Assembly (NCBI GenBank): GCA_026874595.1
Contig: CM049316.1
Span: forward strand, 29,185,339 to 29,249,338
Source of the DNA: Sipunculus nudus
Taxonomy: Eukaryota; Annelida; Sipuncula; Golfingiida; Sipunculidae
DNA: 64,000 nucleotides
Direction: 5' to 3'
In this document: in pieces, positions 15,008 through 26,020 of the stretch
How positions within the stretch are numbered: the stretch's first letter is position 1
Layout: each line of letters starts with the position of its first letter
Notes under the pieces: generated by a model
Databases searched by the model: none
Seen by the model: only the letters and a program-made list of their open reading frames with translations
Told to the model about the DNA's origin: nothing
Made by a program: the position numbers and the translations under genes

Positions 15008-15158
15008 GTTCTTATAACGCCTCCGTGAAGTAAGTATGAGCTTGTTTATCAACAACATGTTTGTAAACACAGCTTTGTTGATAAACGGGAAAAAATGTAA
15101 CCTAAGGTGGTAGGTTGCATATATGCGGAGGTAGAAAAGTCACTTGTTGCAAAACGCC
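15008..15158 (+). repeat. Dispersed repeat, copy A (inverted relative to copy B at 55441-55640)
   Basis: Starts GTTCTTATAACGCCTC and ends CACTTGTTGCAAAACGCC. Both ends, plus the internal words GAGCTTGTT and GGTGGTAGGTTG, recur in the same order in the reverse complement of 55441-55640, so the two are copies of one element, the copy here about 50 bases shorter. The interior contains a perfect 12-bp inverted repeat (GTTTATCAACAA at 15044-15055 with its complement at 15075-15086, 19-base loop). No protein is encoded and the ends are not inverted repeats of each other. The family is not recognised. Confidence 0.75.
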
Positions 15159-15164
15159 ATTTTC

Positions 15165-17940
15165 AAAGCTCTGGCTTATCTGACTTGCCGCCAGAAGCCC
15201 TTAATTGTTGAATTTATTTTGATTATTTTGCCTTTGTGCGGTGATATCTACGTTTTTTTTACCTATTTGTATAAAAGTTAGAAGGGATTACCTTTTGTTT
15301 ATAAAGGGCAGTTTAACGGGCGCTTTGATATATCTTTTTAATTCATCGTGCTGTAAGGCCCAACCAAACTATATATTGTTGTACAGACTCTGAAAACAAA
15401 AGATGAGGGACGATTTTTTAAAATAAGAGACAGAATTCTTTAAATATTGCACGCATCACGGTAATTCTTGAAACAGTATATAAAATCAATGCAGATACAT
15501 GTGCGATAATTTCTTTTAGAATTTTTTTCAAGGGATCCAGGAAAAAAGCATATATTAGTAACATTACAAAGGACCTTGTCCTCATTTTGGAAAACAAAAA
15601 TCACAGGAACGACGAATCCAAATAAGATTAGGAATTGGAATAATACTATATATTTAATAAGGACAGCTCTATTTAGCAATCATTGTATAACACTGTATTC
15701 TCTTTAAGGAAAGAAAAATGAAGGGAAATTTCTCCGTATAATGTTTGTTTTCTAATATTTAGAAATTTAGACTTTGCTCACCAGGTTTCAGTGAGGCCAA
15801 TTTTTACCTCCAGAAGACAATTGAAAAGATGTGTTCTCATGACGAAAAAGAAAAATGAAGGAATTTTCCCCGTATATTGTTTGTTTTCCTTTTTTTCTCT
15901 ATTTAGACTTTGGGGTCTGTTCACCAAGTTTCAGTTAGGGGCTTTGTTACTCCGGGAAAACAAAGAAAAATGTTGTCTCTTTACGATACAAAAATAAAGA
16001 AAAAATTGTATATATGATTTTGTTTTCATCTATTTATAATTTGAAGCCTGTTCACCAAGTAATATTTGGATCCATTGGTGTCCAAGCCAAATAAAGCACA
16101 ACCATCTGATTCCAAACTATGCTTAGTTGTTTCCCATAATTATTTTTCAGTGCTATTTAAATGTCCAATGTGATTTAATCCTATTTTTTGCATCCGCCAG
16201 GAGGGTACGCGTTCATCCCCGTTCGCGTGTGTGTTTTGTGTGTGTTTGTTCACAATGTAATGCACGTAACCATGAACGGAATCTCATGAAATTTACAGGG
16301 CTTTAAGGAAATGCGCGATTGAAGAAATGATTAGAATGGTTGTATCAATCTCATGATCTGGATTCAAGAAGAAGATGAATATTCATAAATGTAAAGACAC
16401 TTATACTTGAATGAACCTGTGAATATGGGCCGAATAAGTGAATGTACACATGGATTGGAAACCATCCTACAATAGGGACCCCCACATGGCGCAGGCTTAC
16501 TTCCTTAGAATGCAGGTTTCTATATGCAGGTATGTTGTTAATGTTCTTCAAAAGATGATGCACTCAGGGAAAATATTTTATACACTAATGGGAATAAATG
16601 TTGTTTTACCATGACCTGTTGACCTTAAATATGAACCATAAAATGCATTAGTTATGAAAATAATTAGAATGCAACACAGTTAAAAAAAAGAAAATCAGAC
16701 CCTCGATATCGCTAACACACTTCCATTTATTCCATCTTACATAAGACATGAACCTAAACCTAAATGTAACTACGCAGAGGGGATTCAACCTTAACTTTAA
16801 CAAAAATCTAAAAATTAAAACTTACTTGGCATTAATTTCCGCACTTGACCTTGGGATCTTGATAATCAATTGCCGATTTGGCAACCTAATGATTCTTAAA
16901 CCTTTAAGAGTGCATGGTGACACGGCCAACCGTTTGGTATATCGGATTATAAGTTTAAAAGGACTTGTTGAGCTGTGACAGTGGTGGTATCCAGAAAAGC
17001 CTAGGATCTGGACACTCTGGTACTGTACACTTTATTTATTATACTGTGTAATTGTATTGATTTAGTGTATTGTAATATTAGGGTTGTTTTAAGAATAAAT
17101 TATAATTATTTGTTAACAAAAAAAAACCACTGATTTCTTTATTCATTTCCCTAGACATGTCACGCTGCCTAGTGTTACAAAATCTGTTTTTTATTTATCT
17201 CCGTAACAAAATTTATGCTCGTCACGACTAAGTGATCTGTTTTTATTAGGTTCTGTAACACTACAATTTATCTATAACACTGATGTACTGGTATGGAACA
17301 TATACAGGTCGGACAACCTTTACGGAGAAAAAGAGAACCAGTTACGAACTAGACTCTTGTCTTACAAACTAAGCTCATGTGCACAGAATGACTTCTTAAT
17401 TTCAAATATACAAGTATATTCCATTATATTATATATATATATATTCTCTTCGATTATTATTCAATGTGTACACCTTGGTGTCGTTGCATGCACATGTGAT
17501 AAAATCATATACTCTCATCATACAGATAAGGTATAAAACGAAGTTATTCCGAATATATAGCATTTCACAGTAAATTATAAAAATATAAGTCAAGCTATCA
17601 TTTAAATGACAATAATGTATAAGTATACACCTGTAATTGTAAATACGTTCCGTCGCATCATATATACAGTACGGTAGCCAAAGACAGAAGGGTGCTTAAT
17701 TGACCTTCCCATTGCAACCATTTTGTGACTAGTACGGCAGAAGCAAACCTTTTAGCTGAATAGCATTCGGTATGTAGTATTAGGAATGGATCTCTATAGC
17801 TGATACCAGTAATGTTTTATGTGCCAGAATAATATATCTTTTCTTTTTTATTACCTGCGTGTCCCCAATCTCAGACTGGCTCAGAAAACTAATTTTTCGA
17901 ACAGATACAGGTTTATTCATGCCCCATTCCTAATGCTACG
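15165..17940. other. Intergenic, no gene seen
   Basis: AT-rich DNA with partly repeated passages (the words GGAATTTTCCCCGTATA and TTGTTCACCAAG-like strings recur around 15720-16060). A (TG)-rich stretch lies near 16225-16250. Open frames (16351-16563 -, 16748-16978 +) have no recognisable domain or splice context. Confidence 0.4.
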
Positions 17941-17949
17941 GATCATAAC

Positions 17950-18115
17950 TTTTTGTAACTAAGGCCCTAGTCACAGATTCACTTATACAACCGATCTACG
18001 ACAGGCAACGACCACTTGAAACTTGAAAATCGTAGGTAATCCTTGAAAGGTTGTACGACAAGTTCTAACTACGACATCAAGTCGTAGGTTATCCTATGCA
18101 GCCATAAGGTCTCTT
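17950..18115. repeat. CTACGAC / GTCGTAG dispersed repeat, copy 1
   Basis: Short complementary words CTACGAC, GTCGTAG and ATCGTAGG alternate over about 150 bases, giving a self-complementary region. The same vocabulary, with the words GGTCGT and TCTACG, occurs at 20990-21600. Probably a degenerate fold-back or MITE-like element. The class is not established. Confidence 0.4.
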
Positions 18116-18778
18116 AGGAAGTCGGGAATAGAAAGCGCGCGGATTGACATTCCTATGCCTAAACGGCAGTTGTCTTGGGGAGGTCGGTGGTACACTTATT
18201 AGTCCATGAGCCAGAGGGGATCACCGCTACCACCTGGGGAGGCAAATTTTTAATGTTATCATGAGCAGCCTAATATTATGTGTTTTTTTTGTATTGTAGC
18301 AATGTAAACTGAGTAGCTTATAGTATATTTGAAGAATCTGCATGTATTCTTGAATTGAAGGTACGAGGTAGTTGAGGAAAAGATTAATGTTATGAATAGG
18401 TGACTAACGCATTGGGACAAAGGGTTGCGGTGGATAAAAAACTTTAGAAGGTAACTTTGAAAAGGGGTTATCCTCGCAGCACACTGTGCACTCCGAGTTA
18501 AAGAATACGACTCTGTTTAGGGATAGTGGGCTTAGTAGTACTTTCCCCCACAATGCACTGGTGTTTCTTAATGCACCAATGGTGTAAGTATAAATACAGC
18601 AGAAACATAGTGGATAACAGGTGTTTTAAGGCAAATAATATGTCGGTAATTAGGACCCCGCTTGAATAGCAGTGCCCTATTGTGATCACCGTGTCATTCC
18701 GTCCGGCCTTCCGTCTTTCCGTCCTTCCGTCCATGCATCCTTCCGTCCTTCTGTCAGTGAAGCTTTCTTTCGCGCGCG

Positions 18779-19065
18779 ATTTCTCAACAAGAACATGCTT
18801 GATCTTTTTTCAAATTCCCAGGGATGATTGATACCTATGAAGGCACCTGACTTTTCGAATAACAGATCTTTCGGAATTCCAATACGGCCACCACAGAGCA
18901 ATCGGTGATTTTCTTACACGGGTGATCTCTCAACAAGAACATGCTTGATCGTTCTCAAATTCACAGGGATGATTCTTGTCTATAAGGACTCCATCTCTAT
19001 CGAACTACAGACCGTCGGAATTTCAATATGGTGGCCAGACCACGATCACAGATTTTCTGTTGCAA
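18779..19065. repeat. Tandem direct duplication, offset about 146 bases
   Basis: CTCAACAAGAACATGCTTGATC begins near 18783 and again near 18929, and the following text matches with substitutions (CAAATTC, CAGGGATGATT, AACTACAGACCGTCGGAATTTC-like, ATACGGCCACCA versus ATATGGTGGCC). Two diverged copies lie head to tail. The block is preceded by a CCGTCCTTCCGTC-rich tract at 18695-18755. The frames crossing it in several phases are not genes. Confidence 0.7.
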
Positions 19066-19069
19066 ACAT

Positions 19070-20655
19070 TTTCACAAACAGGACTCCAACACCTTCTACT
19101 TAATGAAAACAAGTTGATGGTACACCAAAACCTGACAACTACGTCTGTTACGTCTGTTAAACCACAAAACTTAATAAAATGCCAGACTACGACAGAAGCA
19201 GACACCATTCTCTTGTTTGCACTTGAATGGCAAATGCTTTTTCAGTTGCGGTCTGTTGCTCCTTTGTCCATATTGACTGGTTAACGTGCAGCTGTAGCAT
19301 TCTTTTTATCATATTACAACATTATCTGCTGGTCCATGAAATGTAATAAACAATTAAGAGGCCCATTCCTGGTTGGAAATTTGGTTTTTCTCTACTGGTA
19401 TCCCAACACACTTTCCCAAACCGTCAAATGTGTGTATTTAGACAAGACAAGACAAGGCAAACAGAACAGGAATAAGTCAGATTTTGGGTCTCCCATTCTA
19501 AAGGTTCGGAGAACAAATACTTAGCGAACCTATTTTATGAATACGACATTGCTGATTTTGTCACAGGGACTGAAAAGTTCATTTGATCAGATATGCCAAA
19601 GCTGCTCTTCTCGATCGTTTGACTACTGGACTATAAAAACAAATTATCAGGTCACTCGCACAACACCAGATGACGGGACAGGAGATTCTTCAGTCACTGG
19701 ATATGGGAAAGTGAATGGATGAAGACCTCAATTCATCGATGCTTTCAGATTAGTCAAAAACATAACTGTATATTTTGTTTGAATAAATATAAATGTGACA
19801 TTAAATAATTGAAAATGATATAGCTACTCCTGAAACAGGGTATACCTATTTTATGATTGACACCTGTTGCGGATCAGTTGTACGAAAAACACAATCGGAA
19901 CACAGTGCTTTCATTTTGGCTATGTTTAACTGGACTTAATCATTGCCTAGAAGCATGTTAATATGTGCCTCTACAAGTTGAAGGATATCTATATATATAT
20001 ATATATATATATACAATGTGCAGGATAAGGAGTTGAGTTGGAGTGTTCAATCTTGCTGGAAAAAGTTATAGTGCAAAAGCTTCGATGATAACTGTAAGAA
20101 TCTTATGATGTAACAATGATATGAAATTATGAATAAACCTTCATATCTCTTTAAATCTTTAGGTTTGGCTATTTTAAGATATTTAAATGAATTCCCCATC
20201 CACAAAAACTTATATTTTTTTAAGATATTACTTGCCAGACTAAGCCAAAAATGTAATATCATGAGGGTAATCGAAGGTTATTGCAGCCATCTTGGAAAAC
20301 GCCCCCTGCTGGCGTTAGCCTACACATTGGCGAGGACCGCCCTATCAATTCTAGTTACCTTTTGAGAGGTCAAATCCACATCTAAACCAGTGTCCATATA
20401 CATAGGTCACAGATTCTTAGCTATTTTCTTCTATTTCAGATGACACTGGTGAAGTCGATGATTACAATTTATTTTTTATAATATACTTTGTATGTTGGCA
20501 AGTTGATTTTCATCTGGCAGCTAGTTATTTTGCTTACAAATGTAATTTTACATAATTTGTCCTGTGTTAGAAGGGACACTTGGTGGTAAATTTTATTTTT
20601 ATATGAATCAATGCTAAAAATGTAAATTAAATGCTTATTTGAAAAAAACAAATGC
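19070..20655. other. Intergenic, no gene seen
   Basis: Contains a short (TA)n at about 19988-20012. Small frames at 19336-19524 and 19537-19722 were examined and show no recognisable domain. Confidence 0.4.
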
Positions 20656-20658
20656 AAT

Positions 20659-20713
20659 TGTATATACATGTAAATTATTAATTTTATATACATGTATATT
20701 ATTAATTTTATAA
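20659..20713. repeat. Two-copy AT-rich tandem repeat
   Basis: TATATACATGTAAATTATTA and TATATACATGTATATTATTA, each followed by ATTTTATA, lie head to tail with a period of about 27 bases. Confidence 0.65.
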
Positions 20714-20989
20714 TGAAACATAGTAGAATTTGTGAAAAAAAATATATTCTGAAAAACAGACTTTTAGCACTCATGCAGTAACCTATAAATGCCATTTTGC
20801 CTTTTTAGGACTATGATTTAACAATGAAAACGTTAAGGTGAAACATTTTAAAACGCAGAGAGAAGTGCCTTTCATAAATGGCGAATTTAAAAAAGAGAGC
20901 TACCACTTACACACTGCTATCATACATTTATGTAAAGTAGAGAAACATGGCTTTCAGAATATATAGGTATTGATTTGCCACAACAGGCG

Positions 20990-21600
20990 GTACCAACCAC
21001 CCCTGTTTTTGGCTTTTTGCTCATGGACCATATGTGGTCGTGCGACTAGTATAAGTGGTCGTATGTATTCATATTTTAAATCTAAGTTCCATACATCGAA
21101 CATCACATATACGTCAGGTCTACGGCAGAAAATTGCTGAAATTCAAAGGATAGACGTGGGTGTTTCGTACGAAATTCAGGTATTTTGTGACGGACATCTG
21201 TCGTAGACCCTACCTATGATGGCCCTACGAATGATCTGCCGTTGTAGGTCGTTTCTGCGATTGCCGTGGGTTTGTCTTAAGCCTAAGTTTACATACACCT
21301 CACAACACATATACGAAAGGTCTACGGCAGAATATTGTGAAAACATTTCTTTTTTATTACGACCTCATATGACTGTCGTGAGGAGAGCGTAGAACTAGAC
21401 TTGGACATGCAGCCCTGACAAATTTCCAACGACCATCGTACGTACAGCATAAATTTTTATGTGAACGCTTCCACGAAATTATAAAAAAAAACTCTACCAA
21501 ACCCACGTTCTATCTGTAGTACTAGTAGCCCTGCTGACATTGTACGACTGTCTAAATTGTAGGTTGTTTTTTGACTTTAGGTTTATTCGGCAGCGATCGG
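20990..21600. repeat. CTACGAC-family repeat, copy 2, with internal direct repeat
   Basis: A stretch near 21078-21140 (ATCACATATACGTCAGGTC, TACGGCAGAAAATTG) recurs near 21279-21345 (AACACATATACGAAAGGTC, TACGGCAGAATATTG), about 200 bases downstream. Between and after them are the words CTACGAATG, TGTAGGTCGTT and TACGACTGTC shared with 17950-18115. This looks like a decayed transposon with repeated subterminal sequence. The class is not established. Confidence 0.45.
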
Positions 21601-21768
21601 AGGTATTGAGCGGTTGCAGACATGAATAATCATGCGATACAAACATAAACATATTGAAATCTCAGTATTTATTTGTAGTTAAACTTAATCGTATGGTGTA
21701 AATCACATTCAGGTTAGTCACACCTCCAAAATATCTGGCATAGAAGGAAAGAATGAAACAAAGTACAA

Positions 21769-22180
21769 AATGGCCGGCTTCTGTGGCTGAGGGGTAGAGC
21801 GCAGGGCTCAAAGCCGGGAGATCGTGAGCTCAAAGCCGGGAGATCGTGAGTTCGAATCTCAGCCGAGCCGGTGAGATTTTTCACGGTCGGCCCCCACCCA
21901 GGGTGAGCGATCTGCAGGCGTAATGGGAAGACTGTACCCAACAATCGTGTTTCACTCACAAACGAGTACGCCTTTCGGGGGTTCCTCGGTGTTATGACCC
22001 AGCAATGGGGATGAGATACACCCAGGACCCGCAGGAGTGATTCACCGAGCCTGGTTGACGCCAGAAAATCGTAATGGAAACCGGAATGGAATTCTGCAGA
22101 TGTACATACTTAGTTAAGCAAGCATTAAAAAATGGCGGTTACCTCCACCAAAAAAATCTTAAAAAAATAAAATAAAAAAA
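21769..22180 (+). mobile_element. tRNA-derived SINE, complete, with target-site duplication
   Basis: The 5' part (21771-21870) is tRNA-like: an A-box (TGGCTGAGGGGTAGAGCG), a B-box (GTTCGAATCTC) and complementary ends (GGCCGGC and GCCGAGCCGG). An unrelated body of about 240 bases follows, then an A-rich tail with the form AATCTTAAAAAAATAAAATA. A perfect 13-bp direct repeat AAACAAAGTACAA flanks the whole (21756-21768 and 22181-22193), as expected for LINE-machinery insertion. A 22-bp tandem duplication lies between the A and B boxes (21806-21827 and 21828-21849), lengthening the spacing beyond that of a normal tRNA. Boxes, tail and flanking repeat are seen directly; the SINE class is established knowledge. 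The family name is not known to me. Confidence 0.92.
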
Positions 22181-22335
22181 AAACAAAGTACAATAGCAGC
22201 TTTTGCATTGGCTATCGTAATCAGTTCCTTAACCAAGAAACAAAGCCATTGACAATGAACTTCAGGTCAGAAAAAGTTTTTAGTTTTCCTGGTTTGTTAA
22301 AAGATGGCGCTTGATACCGGGGCGAGTTTCAATTT

Positions 22336-22823
22336 AAGGGACCTTCACACAGAAAAGTGACCTTTGTGCCTCCCTTGAGCGACCACAACATTTACTAGGT
22401 CGTCGTAGGAGGCAGAATGGTTGCCTAGGTCGTTCAAAGGTGGAACACAGGCGTTTCAGACATCGCCATGAACGCCATGGTCGCCGTTGGTTTTTGAACA
22501 TGTTCAAAAAATCGCACAAAAATGGGTTGCTCAAAGGTGGCTCTAAGGAGGCAGAAGGGAGGCACTAGCATAACCTTGGTTGTAGAAAGAAGGCAGATTG
22601 GTCACGCTGGTTGCACAGGGAAGAAGAGGGAAGGCAGGAATGAAAATGACCTAATGCTGCATTTTGGCAGGTTCAAAGGAGGCACAAGTATCGCTAAAAC
22701 AGTTACGGAGCATTTACACAGAAACAGGATTTTCTGGGGTAGGCGACCATTGAGCGTCTTGATCATTTTTTGATTGCTAAAAGGTGGCACAAAGGTGGCA
22801 GCCCTATGTTAAGCGGCCTTTAC
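22336..22823. mobile_element. Non-autonomous DNA transposon with long terminal inverted repeats, copy 1
   Basis: The left end (AGGGACCTTCACACAG, then TGACCTTTGTGCC) and the complement of the right end (AAAGGCCGCTTAACATAGGG, then TGCCACCTTTGTGCC) match as imperfect inverted repeats of roughly 40 bases. The interior, including the words GGAGGCAGAATGGTTGCCTA and TTTTTGAACATGTT, matches the reverse complement of 57790-58076, so this is a dispersed family. No transposase frame is present. The end sequence loosely recalls PIF/Harbinger elements, but no matching target-site duplication was found, so the superfamily is left open. Confidence 0.7.
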
Positions 22824-22825
22824 CT

Positions 22826-22945
22826 GTCTGTACTTGAGTCTTGACTTAAGTCTTGAAGTGCGGTCTCCAGTTTTGAAGCAGTCTTGAGTTACACAACTCT
22901 CAAGTCCGTATCAATGTCGCGGTCTAACTCAAGACTGCCTTAATC
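22826..22945. repeat. CAAGACT/AGTCTTG repeat, left arm
   Basis: ACTTGAGTCTTGACTTAAGTC and related words repeat over about 120 bases. Matching vocabulary (CAAGACTCGGTCTTCAAGACC) resumes at 24360-24560, on the far side of the hAT insertion. This suggests an older repeat split by the hAT element. The class is unknown. Confidence 0.5.
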
Positions 22946-23011
22946 TTTACCGTAAATAACAATATACACATCTTTGGCGCCGCGTTTTACCAAAATTTAC
23001 TGTGTCATCAT

Positions 23012-23799
23012 TAGTGGTGGGAGTCGGTTCCTTTTTAATAATCGATCATCGGTTTGAGCAAACCGACCGATGATCGATTATTAATCGGTTCAGACAAATA
23101 TAAAGAAATATACAATTATTTGTGAAACTGTACTTTCTTCACACTGCCCGCATGTCTTAGTAATTCTACCTTTAGGAAAAAAGTTTGCCTTTTTTTTATA
23201 TTTTCCTATTATTACTAAGATATGCTATTCAAAATTTCATTTTAATTAATTATAATGATCAAGAATTAAACCACAATTCAGGACATCTACATGCTGGTCC
23301 TCATGAATACTCCCGCGTCTTATTTTAACTTCACCACCAGGAAGGACTTTCATTTCATTATGACGACTGCCGACATGCATACTGGTTTCACAGGCCCGCA
23401 AGAAAATTACAGGCCCATATATTTTTTTGTATAAAAATTTTTAAAAAGTAATTGTAAGCTAAAAATTTAAATAATCATGTATGATCTATTTATATAACGT
23501 TAACTGCCCAAAGGCTTCGGGGTAAGTATTTCTATATGTTTTTGGTTCGAAAAACTAAGTCACCTCTGTTTGATTTTCAGTGCCATTATCAGCTTGATCA
23601 TATTAAAAAAAATGTCACAGACGTCATACTCTGATATATATACCAGCAGTTGTGTGTAATTTAAGACCATACTAACGATACAATGTGAGGTTGGGGATGT
23701 CCCCACCTTGTGTCACAAGCAGTAGCTGATTGCGTGGCTGACAATGTTCTAAGACCAGTTTGATATTAGAAGTCTTTATTCAACAGCAAACAATCTGGG

Positions 23800-23855
<56 letters not shown>

Positions 23856-24261
23856 AGAGAGAGCCGCCCGCTCTCTGCTCAAAGCGCGCACTACAGATAG
23901 TTTTGTTAAATTGGCATAGACCTGGAGAATTTTATGGAGCATTTTAACGCCATACCGCCCATATTTTGCAATGTACATATCGTTAGAATTCTGCAGCTCC
24001 CTGCCAGTTCACAGAGGTTTATTAAGTCCTGCCGTGTCATGCTCAGTCACATACGGAAGTTATTTCGGAACTCAAACTCATTAGATGAAGCCCGGAATGT
24101 TGTAAAAAATGGAAGAATAATTTTTGCCTATAACATAACGGCATTCTAGAAAAAAAAATCATGGTTATGATGTAATCGATAGTTGCCTTTGGTAATCGAG
24201 CGCTTAAAAGTGGCAGCAAACAACCGACTTTCGATAAAACTCGATGATCGGCCCACCACTA
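23012..24261. mobile_element. Non-autonomous hAT-type DNA transposon with exact 8-bp target-site duplication
   Basis: The element starts TAGTGGTGGG and ends CCCACCACTA, perfect 10-bp terminal inverted repeats. Inside these lie imperfect subterminal repeats (AATCGATCATCGG on the left; the complement of CTCGATGATCGG on the right). The eight bases GTCATCAT occur immediately before (23004-23011) and immediately after (24262-24269). An 8-bp duplication with TAG...CTA ends is the hallmark of the hAT superfamily. The 1,250-bp interior holds a (CT)n tract and no frame resembling a hAT transposase, so it would rely on an element elsewhere. Ends and duplication are seen directly; the class is established knowledge. 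Confidence 0.92.
23803..23863. repeat. (CT)n followed by (GA)n inside the hAT element
   Basis: About 48 bases of CT are followed directly by GAGAGAGAGAG, so the tract can fold on itself. It lies inside the hAT element and is the source of the RERERE peptide on the minus strand. Confidence 0.9.
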
Positions 24262-24359
24262 GTCATCATATTGTATCACGTTTTCTCGTCGTACTTGTCC
24301 ACATTTTATAATATAATCTTAAAAAGGGCCTTCTTTTACATTATTATACCTCATGACTG

Positions 24360-24560
24360 GCCGGGACCTGTCTTGGGTTATCATAGCAATCAAATGTTTA
24401 TCAAGATTGTTCTCAAGACAGTCTTGCATATTGAAACCCGACTTTACTCAAGACTCGGTCTTCAAGACCGGTCTCGAGATCAAGACTGTCTTAAGATATT
24501 TACTGAAACCTACCCCTGGTCTTGACATTACGGGTCTTGACGGAAACAAGAAATCCAGTG
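24360..24560. repeat. CAAGACT/AGTCTTG repeat, right arm
   Basis: Repeated words CAAGAC, GTCTTG and GACCGGTCTCGAG over about 200 bases, continuing the vocabulary of 22826-22945. If both arms belong to one element, the hAT insertion at 23012-24261 is nested within it. Two overlapping plus-strand frames here are repeat artefacts. Confidence 0.5.
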
Positions 24561-24569
24561 CGATATGAT

Positions 24570-25809
24570 ATGCAAGATTATTGCTTCTGTCGGCGCTGAC
24601 TGATACTGAGTGTTCGGGTCATGAAACCGATAAGAAAATCATTTTTGTTATATTTCCAATGATCAACTTGTAAGACATTATCCCAGTGAAGCCAACGAAT
24701 ATGAATACTACATGTGTATCTGCTTTCTCTTGACATATCCCGCTTGCTGAATATCATATCCGAACTGGCAGATGGCCATTACGTGCAGAGCGCATACTCG
24801 TTGGAAAGGTTCGAAAGAAGTAGTTATCAAGATTCTGCATGTATATATACTTTGTCTAGGTATTATTTGATCCACAGGTCATTATGCAAGCGTTGCTTCA
24901 GGGATGATTTTTTTCATTATAATTTTACAAAAAACTAGTCTTCTAAAATTATCCTGGCAGTTAATATCACGCTCTACATTATGCTAAATGAGAATAATTT
25001 TTTTCTGATACTGTTTTTTTTTGTCACACATGCTGTACAGAAATAAAACCTCAGGGTCTCATGTTAATATGTGCGACCCCGACGATTTTCTTTTTAATTT
25101 GAGATGTCAACTTTCAATAATATTTAATATTCACCTACTGAGGGCTTTCAGTTTAACATAAGCCGAAAAAAAAACCATTACGCTTTTAAGAGTATATATT
25201 TACATCTCAATATGTTGTTCATTTTGACTGAGAAATATCGATTAAAAATTACCTCTGTAAGAACTAGTAATTTTTAAATCTTAAATAAAATTAACCATAT
25301 TTGGACATCCCTAAAATTTTTCAGATACATGTTTATTTTAGCTTTCACAGAGGGCACATGTCCAGCGATTTCATAGTAGTGTTTGTAAGGTAATACTAAG
25401 GAAAACTGAAAAAAAGATCACTCATGAGAGTGTTCTGAGACCTAATTACAATTTTAAGTGATACATACCGGAACCATTTTTTTTTTTAATTTTAATCACA
25501 AGTTGAGCATCTTCGCTGTCGAAAGTGTGCCTGTAATTGTATTCAAAGTTACGCCTAGGGATATTTAAACTGCGGATGCATCCTAGATGTACTATGGCTT
25601 ACGGAGATAATAAGGCTAGTTTAAACATTTTTCTTCATTACAGTTTACTGAGAGAATAAAAATCACAGAATTAAATCCAACTTTGGAAGTTGTTCCTCTT
25701 AACCACTAAAAAAAAATGTTTTTACTAGGGGGGGGGTTCAACATTTATCTTAAAAGGATTATTCAAAAACAAAATATTTTTTTCTCAGGCATTAAATATG
25801 ATATATACC

Positions 25810-25810
<1 letters not shown>
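24570..25810. other. Intergenic, no gene seen
   Basis: AT-rich DNA with homopolymer A/T runs and a short G tract at about 25729-25736. No exon, RNA gene or complete element was recognised. Confidence 0.4.

Positions 25811-25812
<2 letters not shown>

Positions 25813-25873
<61 letters not shown>
25813..25873. repeat. (TA)n microsatellite
   Basis: About 60 bases of uninterrupted TA, abutting the GACCACC repeat that follows. Confidence 0.95.
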
Positions 25874-25876
<3 letters not shown>

Positions 25877-26020
25877 CAACCTGTCTGAACGACCACCTGT
25901 GAAATGCGGGCACCTGGCTATTACGACCACTAGATATCAGCCCCTTTTGAAACTCTGTTATATTATCTATAGATAAAACCTGTGAAATATGACCACCTGG
26001 CTATTACGGATAACAGGCAG
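25874..26020. mobile_element. Degenerate GACCACC-type MITE fragment
   Basis: Begins GTCCAACCTGTCTGAACGACC after a TA and contains GACCACCTGTGAAATGCGG, GGCTATTACGACCAC and, further on, AACCTGTGAAATATGACC. The opening resembles the end of the better-preserved MITE at 44091-44250 (CAGTAAAACCTCGAAAATAA, then GGCGACC). Related fragments lie at 26700-26745 and 41732-41911. The family resembles pogo/Tc1-mariner short elements. That assignment is inferred from TA flanks and end sequence. Confidence 0.5.

Noticed and set aside
21771-21870. Functional tRNA gene
   Set aside because: Box spacing is broken by a 22-bp duplication, and the sequence continues into a SINE body with an A-rich tail and flanking duplication.
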